Positions 45,796 to 53,824 of a DNA stretch of 64,000 bases are shown here, in pieces. Origin of the DNA: an uncultured Carboxylicivirga sp. Lineage in GTDB: Bacteria; Bacteroidota; Bacteroidia; Bacteroidales; Marinilabiliaceae. The notes below the pieces were generated by a model. That model was not told where the DNA came from. It made no database searches and saw only the letters and a program-made list of their open reading frames with translations. How positions within the stretch are numbered: position 1 is the stretch's first letter; every line of letters starts with the position of its first letter. The translations under genes and the position numbers were made by a program. The DNA lies in NCBI RefSeq assembly GCF_963674565.1, contig NZ_OY771430.1, positions 2,170,001-2,234,000 on the forward strand. The letters are read 5' to 3'.

Positions 45796-46311
45796 TTAGA
45801 TTCTTTTCATCATATTTTCAACTTCTTTAATCTGAGCTGTCAGCATCTTTTGTTTATCCAGTTTCTTGGCGTCCATCAAGTGAATTTTAGCAAGCTTCTT
45901 ATTTCTCTTTGATAAATAGAAACCTGCAAGACTTAACTTTGCCATTGCTTGGTCTGCCTTCAAATGTAATCCTGTCGACAAGGCCTTTTTCAGACTTTTC
46001 TCAGCCAAAGATAATTGTTGAGTTTGAGCTTGCGATAAACCTAACAAATAATAATGATATGCCGTTTGACGTTTTATCATATTTTCCGGGTTCTTCACCT
46101 TCGAGAGTACCTTTTCTGCTCTTGCAAACTTGTTTTTTCTAATAAAATAAAAAGCCAGCAGATTCATCTCATTTTTAAAATGAAATAATACGAACAGCAA
46201 GCCAACGATAACCGAAATTACTCCCCAGCCAATAAAGCCATAAATAAAAAGAAAAACTGATGTTAATACTAAAAGTGTTGCTATTATTAATCGAATGTAT
46301 TTTCCAAACAT
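45796..46311 (-). CDS. Small membrane protein with TPR-like helices
   Basis: This is a 171-residue protein with two adjacent transmembrane segments (about residues 8-45). A basic cytosolic or periplasmic helical domain of two to three TPR-like repeats follows (KFARAEKVLSKVKNP, LGLSQAQTQQLSLAEKSLKKAL). I do not recognise a named family. It stands between the chemosensory operon and the regulator with 170-270 base gaps on either side, so it is probably expressed alone. Function unknown. Confidence 0.7.
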   Translation of the reverse strand: MFGKYIRLIIATLLVLTSVFLFIYGFIGWGVISVIVGLLFVLFHFKNEMNLLAFYFIRKNKFARAEKVLSKVKNPENMIKRQTAYHYYLLGLSQAQTQQLSLAEKSLKKALSTGLHLKADQAMAKLSLAGFYLSKRNKKLAKIHLMDAKKLDKQKMLTAQIKEVENMMKRI

Positions 46312-46578
46312 GTTTCGTAATTATATATTTTACGATGCAAAACAATACAATTTTCGAAATAAAACAAGGTTTTTAGAGCAATCATTCTATGTAATATTCG
46401 TATTGATTTGTGATACAATATTCTAAAGTGCTTTTTTTATTCTTTCTTTTTAGTCTTGAAACAATAGAGCGTTCTCAAGAACGAAAATCAAATAATCCAA
46501 TGTCATTGTTTGACTTGAAAGAAATATTTAATTAAAGTGCTATCATACTTCAATTATTAAGTATTTTGATTCCAGTAA

Positions 46579-48582
46579 TTAAATAACCCCCTTCTTATAT
46601 AAATTCTGGTTAATTGAGTTCGTATCCAGAAGAAATGCTATTTCTCCATTACCTAAAACACTTGCTGCTGAAATTTCTTCATGTTTTTTAACTAGCTCGC
46701 CCATTGGTTTTAATACTGCCTGATGTTGACCAATTATTTCATCAGCGAAGAAAGCTAGTCGTTTATTATTTTTTCTAATAACTACCATCTTAGCCATTCC
46801 AGGTTTTTCCTCTCTTATATCGAAAAGATTATGTAATGATACAAAAGGAGTCAGCTCATCTTCAAAATCAATAGTTGAAAACTTAATTCTTTTATCAACA
46901 TTTAAATATGGCATCTGAGAACAGACCTCAATGTCAGACAGTGGAAGAAGAAACTTCATCTTACCGGAACGAACCAAAAGAGTATCCAATATTGCAATTG
47001 ATTGCTGAAGCTTTATTGTAAAGGTTGTTCCTTGACCAGGTTTACTGCATATATCAAGCTCACCTCTCATTTCTGCAATTTTCTGTTTCACCACATCCAT
47101 TCCCACACCTCTTCCTGATAAAGAAGATACAACATCAGTAGTTGAAAAACCCGATTTACAAATAACATTAAAAACCTGTTCCTCAGACAACTCTTCACCG
47201 TTCTCTAAAATACCTTTTTCAACGGCTTTTTGAATTATTTTTTTTCTGTCCAATCCCTTTCCATCATCCGAAACTTCAATAAAAATATCATTTCCAGAAT
47301 TACTGGCTTTTAACTTTATGATACCTTTCGAATCTTTCCCTTGAGCCAAGCGTTCCTCAGGCTGTTCAATTCCATGATCTAATGAATTACGAATCATATG
47401 TACCAATGGTTCTGTTATCATATCAATTGAACTTTTATCCAATTCGGTTTCCATGCCTTCTGTTACAAATTCAACCTCTTTACCCAACGATTGAGAAACA
47501 TCTCTCACTAATCTGTTAAATTTTGGTACTACATCACCTATAGGAATCAACCGAATATCTAATGCATTATTTCTGAATAATTTGGAAAGTCGATCTATTT
47601 TTTGAATATGTGGTAACATTGAAGCAACACTATCAACTTTACTCGATATATTTAGCTGAGAAGAAGTTGTTATTAACTCACTAACCAGATACATTAAATA
47701 ATCCAACTTCTCAGAATCTACCGATATTCTGTTAATATTTTGCTTAATAGAGGCGATTACCTTATCTGTTTGAATATCCGGACTCTTTTGTGTGACCTGA
47801 GATGGAGATGGACTTGTACCTGCCTCTGCAATATGCTTTTCTTCTTCTTTCTGTAATTCTTGCTGAACTATTTCGTTTTGTTCATCATCAAAAATATCAT
47901 AGTCTGCGACCTTTCTTATGATACAGTATTCGTATACAAACATTAAGGCCTCCTCAATATCATCAAATGAAAACTCTCCAACAATAAAAATACTCCATCT
48001 CTCTTCCTCATCATCCTGCACTGGTAAAGAACTGATATTTTTAATTTCGCCTATAACAGCCAAATCCTTTATGGCATAAAATAAGTTAATCCTGCGGTCC
48101 ACAACACTTTGATGAGTATGCAGAATAACATTATATGTCACTATATTTGAATCGGACTCTACAGCTATTTTTTTGAATATTTTTCCTTTTGCGCTTTTCG
48201 TATATTGAACACACCAATTTATTAATTCATTCTGCCTTTGTACTAAAGAACCATCCTCTAATGTTTCATCATTAAGCAAGGCAAAAAGATGATCTACAAC
48301 ATTTAAAGTAGTATCTAAAATATCTTTATTTAGCTCGATTGCACCATTTCTAATTAAATCAAAAATATTCTCAACCTGATGAGTTAATTCTGATATGGCA
48401 TCATAGCCATACATACCGCTAACACCTTTTATAGTATGCATTACCCTAAAAACCTCCTGAATCAATTCAATATTAGATGGATTCTCTTCAAGGTTAAGAA
48501 TAATACTCTCCATCGAGTTTAACAGGTTCGTTGCTTCCTCAATAAAAAGATGTTTAAACTTTGACAGATCGTTAACGTCCAT
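46579..48582 (-). CDS. cheA: Chemotaxis-type histidine kinase CheA
   Basis: This is a kinase of 667 residues that couples chemoreceptors to receiver proteins. The start at 48582 (MDVNDLSKFK) is preferred over a non-ATG codon nine bases upstream. Domains are Hpt 1-105 with phospho-His49 in RVMHTIKG, a P2-like domain about 135-230, a dimerisation domain about 285-345, and an HHATPase about 345-520. The ATPase N box is NSLDHGIE, the G1 box DDGKGLD and the G2 box GRGVGMDVVK. A CheW-like P5 domain covers 525-660. All catalytic motifs are intact. It is the last gene of a cheW-mcp-cheA unit. No cheY, cheR or cheB lies in the window, so its phosphorylation target is open. Confidence 0.94.
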   Translation of the reverse strand: MDVNDLSKFKHLFIEEATNLLNSMESIILNLEENPSNIELIQEVFRVMHTIKGVSGMYGYDAISELTHQVENIFDLIRNGAIELNKDILDTTLNVVDHLFALLNDETLEDGSLVQRQNELINWCVQYTKSAKGKIFKKIAVESDSNIVTYNVILHTHQSVVDRRINLFYAIKDLAVIGEIKNISSLPVQDDEEERWSIFIVGEFSFDDIEEALMFVYEYCIIRKVADYDIFDDEQNEIVQQELQKEEEKHIAEAGTSPSPSQVTQKSPDIQTDKVIASIKQNINRISVDSEKLDYLMYLVSELITTSSQLNISSKVDSVASMLPHIQKIDRLSKLFRNNALDIRLIPIGDVVPKFNRLVRDVSQSLGKEVEFVTEGMETELDKSSIDMITEPLVHMIRNSLDHGIEQPEERLAQGKDSKGIIKLKASNSGNDIFIEVSDDGKGLDRKKIIQKAVEKGILENGEELSEEQVFNVICKSGFSTTDVVSSLSGRGVGMDVVKQKIAEMRGELDICSKPGQGTTFTIKLQQSIAILDTLLVRSGKMKFLLPLSDIEVCSQMPYLNVDKRIKFSTIDFEDELTPFVSLHNLFDIREEKPGMAKMVVIRKNNKRLAFFADEIIGQHQAVLKPMGELVKKHEEISAASVLGNGEIAFLLDTNSINQNLYKKGVI

Positions 48583-48641
48583 AATAATCACTCTTAAATA
48601 CTTTACTAATCAAGTCCTGGCCACTTATGCTTCCAAATTTG

Positions 48642-48674
48642 GTAATAAAGACTCCGGTACGAAGTCTTTATTAC
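48642..48674. repeat. 12-bp hairpin between mcp and cheA
   Basis: GTAATAAAGACT and AGTCTTTATTAC pair perfectly around a 9-base loop, in the 124-base gap before cheA. No T tract follows on the minus strand, so mRNA processing or stability is more likely than termination. Confidence 0.6.
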
Positions 48675-48706
48675 TATATATTTAAAAACACATTCAATTG
48701 TACTAA

Positions 48707-50758
48707 TTACATTGGTTCATAACCTGTAACATCCGACTCCAGACCACCTAAATCAATAATAGGACTATACTTATGTTCTTTTCCAAATCCATTTCCCTTT
48801 TCGATACCAACTTTATCTTTATTATTCAACTTATTAGAATTGGAATAATTAACTTTTTTAAAGCGACTTAAGTTATCTGTATCTATTGTGAAAAATTGAG
48901 TGATTCGTTCCAAATCTGAAGCCTGTGCTGCCATTTCTTCTGCACTACTCGCCATTTCTTCTGAAGATGATGCGTTTTGCTGTGTCACCATACTCAATTG
49001 CTGAATGGCCATGTTAACCTGGTCAACTCCTGACTGCTGCTCTTTACTTGCTGAAGCAATTTCCTCAACTAATCGTGATGTTTCCTGAATATCTGGAACA
49101 ATTGATTTAAGCAACTTATTTGAATCTTCAGTCATTCTTAACCCTTTCTCCGCAAGACTAACGATTTCACTTGCTGCCAATTGACTTCTTTCGGCTAATT
49201 TTCTAACCTCAGCAGCAACAACAGCAAAACCACGTCCCTGATCTCCTGCTCTGGCAGCCTCTACAGCTGCGTTTATAGCTAACAGATCTGTCTTTTCAGC
49301 TATTTCAACAACCACGTTAATTTTTGAAAATATATCTCTAACAGCATTCATGCTATCTTCAGAAGCAACTGCAACTTGCTCTGCCGAGTTGGATACTTTA
49401 CCTGAAATATCCATTGTTTTAAAGGCGTTTTCTGTATTCTGAAGAATATTTGAAGCCATCTCTTCCATTGACGAAGATACTTCTTCGGCAGCTGCTGCTT
49501 GTTCACTAACTCCTGACGAAATTTGCTGAGCTCCAGAACTTAACTGTTGACTTGCACCGGCAATATTATCAGCACCAGATTTAATATCAGCAACAATATC
49601 CTTTAATCTGCCAATCATTCTTTTTAATCTATCTGCTAATTCACCAATTTCATCATTCTGATTAATTTCAATAGTCGCTGTTAAATCACCATCAGCTACA
49701 TCATTTGCAAATACCAATGATTTATTTATTGGATTAAGAAGACTTTGACTAATAAACCAGGCCAATATGGCTGCAATAACAACTGCAACTAAAACAAAAA
49801 TGATTAATCCCCATCTTGTACTAGTTGCTTGCTCTAACATCTCTTGATCAGTAAGCAAATATTTATCTGAGTTATGCATGGTTTCTTCAAACAATTCACC
49901 CATCTCATTCAAATGAACCATTGTTTCATCCTGATAGATCTTATTTGCTTCCTGCATACCACGTAAATCTTTTTCAAACCAATCACTTAGCTCATTAAGC
50001 TTAGCAATAGTTTTATGGGTATTCTTTTCAATTGTATTTACAAAATACGATTTAGCCTGATCCCTGTTTCCATTAACCAGCAATTTATCAGCTTGCTCAA
50101 TACTTAAATGTAAATCTTCATGAGCCCTCTCAATTTCGGCAATAATAGAATTTGTCTCAGCATGATCTCCTTTTAGTTTTCTAACTTCTTCTGAATTTAA
50201 CCATTTACCAAAATTACATTGAGTAGGATCTTTAACCACATCAATAACCTTACTGTTATTAACAAAAATCTCATCTTTAACCTTCGAAAGCCAATTTAAA
50301 TGATCTATTTCAGCCTGACGAAGTAAAACAGCAATCTCCCAATCAAGTTGTTGATAAACCTCTGAAATTTTAATAGCTGAATTATGTAACTCGGCATGAG
50401 GATGTTCAAATTTCTCAAATAAAGGCCCAAGTTCAGGGGCAAGTTTTACGGCTTCTTCTCTTCCACTACCATAATACCATTCGCCAAAGGCACATTTATG
50501 ATAATCAGTTTCAACATCAAGTTTTGTAACTTTTTCATCCGTTAACAATTTGTTTACCTGGCTTGCCCATAGCAAATGATCCACATATTTATCTTCCAGT
50601 TCCGCTTTTAATTTATTTCCATCAATAACCTCTTCAGCATCTTTTACAATACCTCCGATACCATTGATTGCCCAAAAGGCTGTTCCAATCATTATAAGTA
50701 TAATAATACCAAATGATATAGCGAATTTGCGACCTAGTTTAATATTATTCCAATTCAT
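48707..50758 (-). CDS. Methyl-accepting chemoreceptor with two tandem periplasmic CZB domains
   Basis: This is a transmembrane chemoreceptor of 683 residues. TM1 is about 13-32 and TM2 about 316-337. Between them lie two chemoreceptor zinc-binding (CZB) domains with identical ligand spacing: His61, Cys89, His121, His125 and His153, Cys181, His213, His217. Each has an H-x2-W and a C-x-F-G-x-W motif. A HAMP domain (about 338-390) and the signalling domain (about 400-640) follow, with the hairpin tip in INAAVEAARAGDQGRGFAVVA. There is no C-terminal CheR-docking pentapeptide. Sensing of zinc, or of oxidants such as hypochlorite, is known for CZB domains and is inferred here. Confidence 0.9.
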   Translation of the reverse strand: MNWNNIKLGRKFAISFGIIILIMIGTAFWAINGIGGIVKDAEEVIDGNKLKAELEDKYVDHLLWASQVNKLLTDEKVTKLDVETDYHKCAFGEWYYGSGREEAVKLAPELGPLFEKFEHPHAELHNSAIKISEVYQQLDWEIAVLLRQAEIDHLNWLSKVKDEIFVNNSKVIDVVKDPTQCNFGKWLNSEEVRKLKGDHAETNSIIAEIERAHEDLHLSIEQADKLLVNGNRDQAKSYFVNTIEKNTHKTIAKLNELSDWFEKDLRGMQEANKIYQDETMVHLNEMGELFEETMHNSDKYLLTDQEMLEQATSTRWGLIIFVLVAVVIAAILAWFISQSLLNPINKSLVFANDVADGDLTATIEINQNDEIGELADRLKRMIGRLKDIVADIKSGADNIAGASQQLSSGAQQISSGVSEQAAAAEEVSSSMEEMASNILQNTENAFKTMDISGKVSNSAEQVAVASEDSMNAVRDIFSKINVVVEIAEKTDLLAINAAVEAARAGDQGRGFAVVAAEVRKLAERSQLAASEIVSLAEKGLRMTEDSNKLLKSIVPDIQETSRLVEEIASASKEQQSGVDQVNMAIQQLSMVTQQNASSSEEMASSAEEMAAQASDLERITQFFTIDTDNLSRFKKVNYSNSNKLNNKDKVGIEKGNGFGKEHKYSPIIDLGGLESDVTGYEPM

Positions 50759-50807
50759 AACCTTATTATTATAGTGATGATGTTTTATGATTATTCATTT
50801 GAAGAAT

Positions 50808-51299
50808 TTATTCTTCCGTTATATCTTCTTTTAATTTTACAATCTCATTTGAGCCAATTGCATTCTCTAAATTCAGAAGCATTATAAATTTACCGGACCG
50901 ATTTATTACTCCATTCAGATAGTCTGAATTGTAACCTTGTCCAACTTCAGGAATTGGTTTAATATCTTCTTCATTAATTTCAATCACATCAACAACCTTA
51001 TCAGACTGCAACCCTACAACATGCTCCTGACCATTTATTAATAGATTGAGAACAATAACAACGAACTTCTCATTATCTAAATAGTTATCCATGTCAAACT
51101 TTAGACGCGAGTTAACAACGGGTATAACTTCACCTCTGAAATTCACTACACCGGCAATTGAAGATGATGCTTTTGGCAGATGAGTAATATAATGCTCGTC
51201 TCCTATTTCAATTATTTCAAGAACTTTATGCACACTAACAGCAAATAATTCTTCCTGTAAACGAAATAGTAAATAAGAATTTGAAATTTTATTATCCAT
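50808..51299 (-). CDS. cheW: Chemotaxis coupling protein CheW
   Basis: This is a 163-residue adaptor that links the chemoreceptor to CheA. It has a single CheW domain (about 8-150): YLLFRLQEELFAVSVHKVLEII at the start, then GVVNFRGEVIPVVNSRLKF and GVINRSGKFIMLLNLE. It is the first gene of the cheW-mcp-cheA unit, with 49 bases to the receptor gene. A 395-base gap with a hairpin separates it from the divergent signalling genes. Confidence 0.93.
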   Translation of the reverse strand: MDNKISNSYLLFRLQEELFAVSVHKVLEIIEIGDEHYITHLPKASSSIAGVVNFRGEVIPVVNSRLKFDMDNYLDNEKFVVIVLNLLINGQEHVVGLQSDKVVDVIEINEEDIKPIPEVGQGYNSDYLNGVINRSGKFIMLLNLENAIGSNEIVKLKEDITEE

Positions 51300-51382
51300 A
51301 ATCTTATACTTTATATTTTCTGAGTATAAAATTATGATGAAAGATTATTGTTTAATAGATCTTAAAACACTAATAATATTGA

Positions 51383-51414
51383 ACAAAAAGACCAGTTCTT
51401 ACTAGTCCTTTTGT
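51383..51414 (-). repeat. Stable hairpin in the cheW leader
   Basis: Fourteen base pairs form on the minus-strand RNA (two G-U), with a 4-base loop and a T-rich descending arm. It lies 84 bases upstream of the cheW ATG. It resembles an attenuator or the terminator of a short leader transcript. Confidence 0.5.
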
Positions 51415-51593
51415 ACTAAATAATACATATAAAGGTGTGTTTTAAAGTTTTGGAAACTTCACAAAACAAACCGTATAATCCTGAATAAATGACACTTAAC
51501 GAACTATTTATTTTATCTAAACTCTTTTAAACAAGCAATATCAATTCCTTCGTTTAGCATAGGATAAAAAAGAATTTAATAATTTTAAGCAAA

Positions 51594-51623
51594 TTACGTA
51601 GCTGACTAATATGTCTTACGTAG
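51594..51623. promoter_or_regulatory. Paired TTACGTAG sites, candidate operator
   Basis: Two identical TTACGTAG octamers (51594-51601 and 51616-51623), each containing the palindrome TACGTA, are spaced 22 bases start to start, about two helical turns. They lie 71-101 bases before the ATG of the receiver-kinase gene. A NarL-type regulator encoded two genes on could bind here; this is inference. Confidence 0.45.
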
Positions 51624-51694
51624 TTCTTTTTAAGAAATATGCTTAGGTATTAAAAATAGGCTTTACACAACTCACTACCTTCACAAAATTCGAG

Positions 51695-53143
51695 ATGACA
51701 ACTGAAGAAAATAATATAATTATAATAGAAGATGATAGAAATAACCTTCAACTGTATGAATTAGTATTCAAAGGAAAAGATTTTTCAGTTATTTATGCTA
51801 AAGACATCAAAGAAGCCCAAAATTATCTTCAAACAACTAAAATTAAATTAATAATATCAGACTATATAAATGCAGGTGGTGATCTGATAGAGTTTTTTGA
51901 AACCTTAAAGATCAAGCAACCCTTGGTTCAAAAGATAATTCTTACAGACCTCATAGATTATAACAATATTACCAATGCTATAAATCGAGGAGGAATTTTT
52001 TCATATCTATATAAACCAGTTGATCCTGAAAATATTTTAGTTGTTATACACAAAGCTATCTCTCAATATGATTTACAAATAGAAAATGAAATACTAATTA
52101 ATAGTCTTCGTTTGAAAAATACAGAATTGAAAAAATTATTTGTGAATCTTAAATCTGAAGAAGAAAAATTCAGAAGCATTTTCAATTCCAGTTCAGATCC
52201 CAGCTTTATTTGTGACTTTGACGGCAATATACTAGACTTTAATCCAGCAGCTAAGAAGATTAAAGACAGTTTAATATTTCCTTCTGATAATGACAATATT
52301 CTTATCATGCTAAAACAAAGCGATAGAGATAATTTTTCTAAGAATCTAAGCTTGATAAAAGAAGGTATTGGCTTTACAATGGAAGTGAGATTTTTTTACG
52401 AGAAATTAGACATGTATAGGAGCTATGAGATAAAGTCATATCCAATCATTAACAAAAGCAAGAAGGCGGCAATGATATCGTTACGAGACATATCGGCCCG
52501 GAAGGAAGCTCTGAAAAAAGAAATGGAAACTATTATTTTAACAGAGGAAAAAGAAAGAAGAAGATTTGCACAAGAATTACATGATGGAATTGGTCCGCTG
52601 CTTTCAACCACAAAATTGTACCTTGAGTGGTTTGATAAACCCAATGCTAATATCAATAAATCAATCATCATAAATAAGATGAAAGAAACTATTGAAGAAA
52701 CCTTTAACAGCATTCAGGAAATATCAAATAACATAAGTCCAAATACACTTAACAGTTTCGGTTTAGACACTGCAATTCATAAATTTATCCAGAGATTAAA
52801 AAATGTGTCAGATATAAATTTCAAATATCACAATGACTTTAATAGTCGTTTAAACATACAACTTGAGATTACTATCTACCGGATACTTTGTGAATTAATC
52901 AATAATTCAATAAAGTATGCGAACGCTAATAAAATATTAATGAAGATTGAGTCTAATCATGGTGTTAATGTACATTATCATGATAATGGCGTTGGTTTTA
53001 ATCCATTAGAAATTTCGAAAAAAGGAAGTGGATTTGGGATTAGTAATATTAAAGCACGGGTATTATCTCTCGGCGGGCAATTTTCACTAAAATCAACTCC
53101 TGGTGAAGGAATGAATGTTAAAATTAAACTATTAAACGAATAA
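51695..53143 (+). CDS. Receiver-PAS-HisKA_3 histidine kinase
   Basis: This is a soluble kinase of 482 residues with a receiver at its N terminus. The receiver (about 5-125) has Asp56 in IISDYI and Lys in YKPVDPEN. A PAS domain covers about 155-275. The HisKA_3 domain has His296 in AQELHDGIGPLLS, and a NarX-type ATPase (about 390-480) has ELINNSIKYA, DNGVGFNP and GSGFGISNIKAR. All motifs are intact. Its cognate regulator is almost certainly the NarL-type protein encoded 16 bases downstream. The receiver in front means another kinase can feed this one, possibly the divergent CheA or a kinase encoded further downstream. Confidence 0.92.
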   Translation: MTTEENNIIIIEDDRNNLQLYELVFKGKDFSVIYAKDIKEAQNYLQTTKIKLIISDYINAGGDLIEFFETLKIKQPLVQKIILTDLIDYNNITNAINRGGIFSYLYKPVDPENILVVIHKAISQYDLQIENEILINSLRLKNTELKKLFVNLKSEEEKFRSIFNSSSDPSFICDFDGNILDFNPAAKKIKDSLIFPSDNDNILIMLKQSDRDNFSKNLSLIKEGIGFTMEVRFFYEKLDMYRSYEIKSYPIINKSKKAAMISLRDISARKEALKKEMETIILTEEKERRRFAQELHDGIGPLLSTTKLYLEWFDKPNANINKSIIINKMKETIEETFNSIQEISNNISPNTLNSFGLDTAIHKFIQRLKNVSDINFKYHNDFNSRLNIQLEITIYRILCELINNSIKYANANKILMKIESNHGVNVHYHDNGVGFNPLEISKKGSGFGISNIKARVLSLGGQFSLKSTPGEGMNVKIKLLNE

Positions 53144-53159
53144 TAATACACTATAACCA

Positions 53160-53807
53160 ATGAGTACTGCAAAATTATACCTTGTCGATGATCATTTAAT
53201 CTTTAGAGAAGGTTTAAGAAACTTAATTGAATTTGAAGGGATTGGAACTGTTGTCGGTGAATCCAGTGATGGAAAACATTTCCTGGAAAATTATGAAAAA
53301 ACTATGCCTGATCTGGTGATCATGGATATTTCTATGCCCGTAATGGATGGGTATGAGGCTACAAAAGCAGCAATTAGCAAAAATCCTGACCTAAAAGTAC
53401 TTGCTCTTTCAATGAACGGTGAAGAAGAATACTATTACAAAATGATTGAAGCAGGTGTTAAAGGATTTTTATTAAAAAAGAGTGGCATTAAAGAAATAGA
53501 ACGCGCAATACATAATGTAATTAATGGAGAAAGCTATTTTTCAAATGAATTATTGAGAAAAATAATTTACAATATTGGTAATCCCATTAATAACCCTTCA
53601 TCTTCAAAAATTACCCTATCTAAAAGAGAAATTGAGGTATTGAAAGAAATATGCAATGGTTTAACAAACGAAGAAATTGCAGAAAAACTATTTATTAGTG
53701 CTTTAACAGTAAAAGGACATAGAAGTAATTTATTGTCGAAAACCAATTGTAAAAACAGTGCCAGTCTGGTAATGTATGCGATAAAGAATAAGTATGTAAA
53801 ACTGTAA
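53160..53807 (+). CDS. NarL/FixJ-type response regulator
   Basis: This is a DNA-binding response regulator of 215 residues. The receiver (about 4-120) has Asp11/Asp12 in YLVDDH, phospho-acceptor Asp56 in VIMDISMP and Lys in FLLKKSG. A LuxR-type helix-turn-helix occupies about 150-210 (LSKREIEVLKEICNGLTNEEIAEKLF). It is presumably phosphorylated by the HisKA_3 kinase encoded just upstream, the normal partner type for this family. Targets are unknown. The paired TTACGTAG sites ahead of the unit are candidates for autoregulation. Confidence 0.94.
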   Translation: MSTAKLYLVDDHLIFREGLRNLIEFEGIGTVVGESSDGKHFLENYEKTMPDLVIMDISMPVMDGYEATKAAISKNPDLKVLALSMNGEEEYYYKMIEAGVKGFLLKKSGIKEIERAIHNVINGESYFSNELLRKIIYNIGNPINNPSSSKITLSKREIEVLKEICNGLTNEEIAEKLFISALTVKGHRSNLLSKTNCKNSASLVMYAIKNKYVKL

Positions 53808-53824
53808 TTATTACCGTAAATAAT

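Larger units (their letters stand above)
51300..51694. promoter_or_regulatory. Divergent regulatory region between cheW and the phosphorelay genes
   Basis: This 395-base gap serves two oppositely directed units and has no supported gene. It holds a 14-bp hairpin (51383-51414), a short inverted repeat AAGTTT-TGG-AAACTT (about 51445-51459) and two TTACGTAG copies 22 bases apart (51594-51623). No exact TAnnTTTG box was found. TACCTTCA near 51680 is a partial match for the plus-strand gene. Confidence 0.55.
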
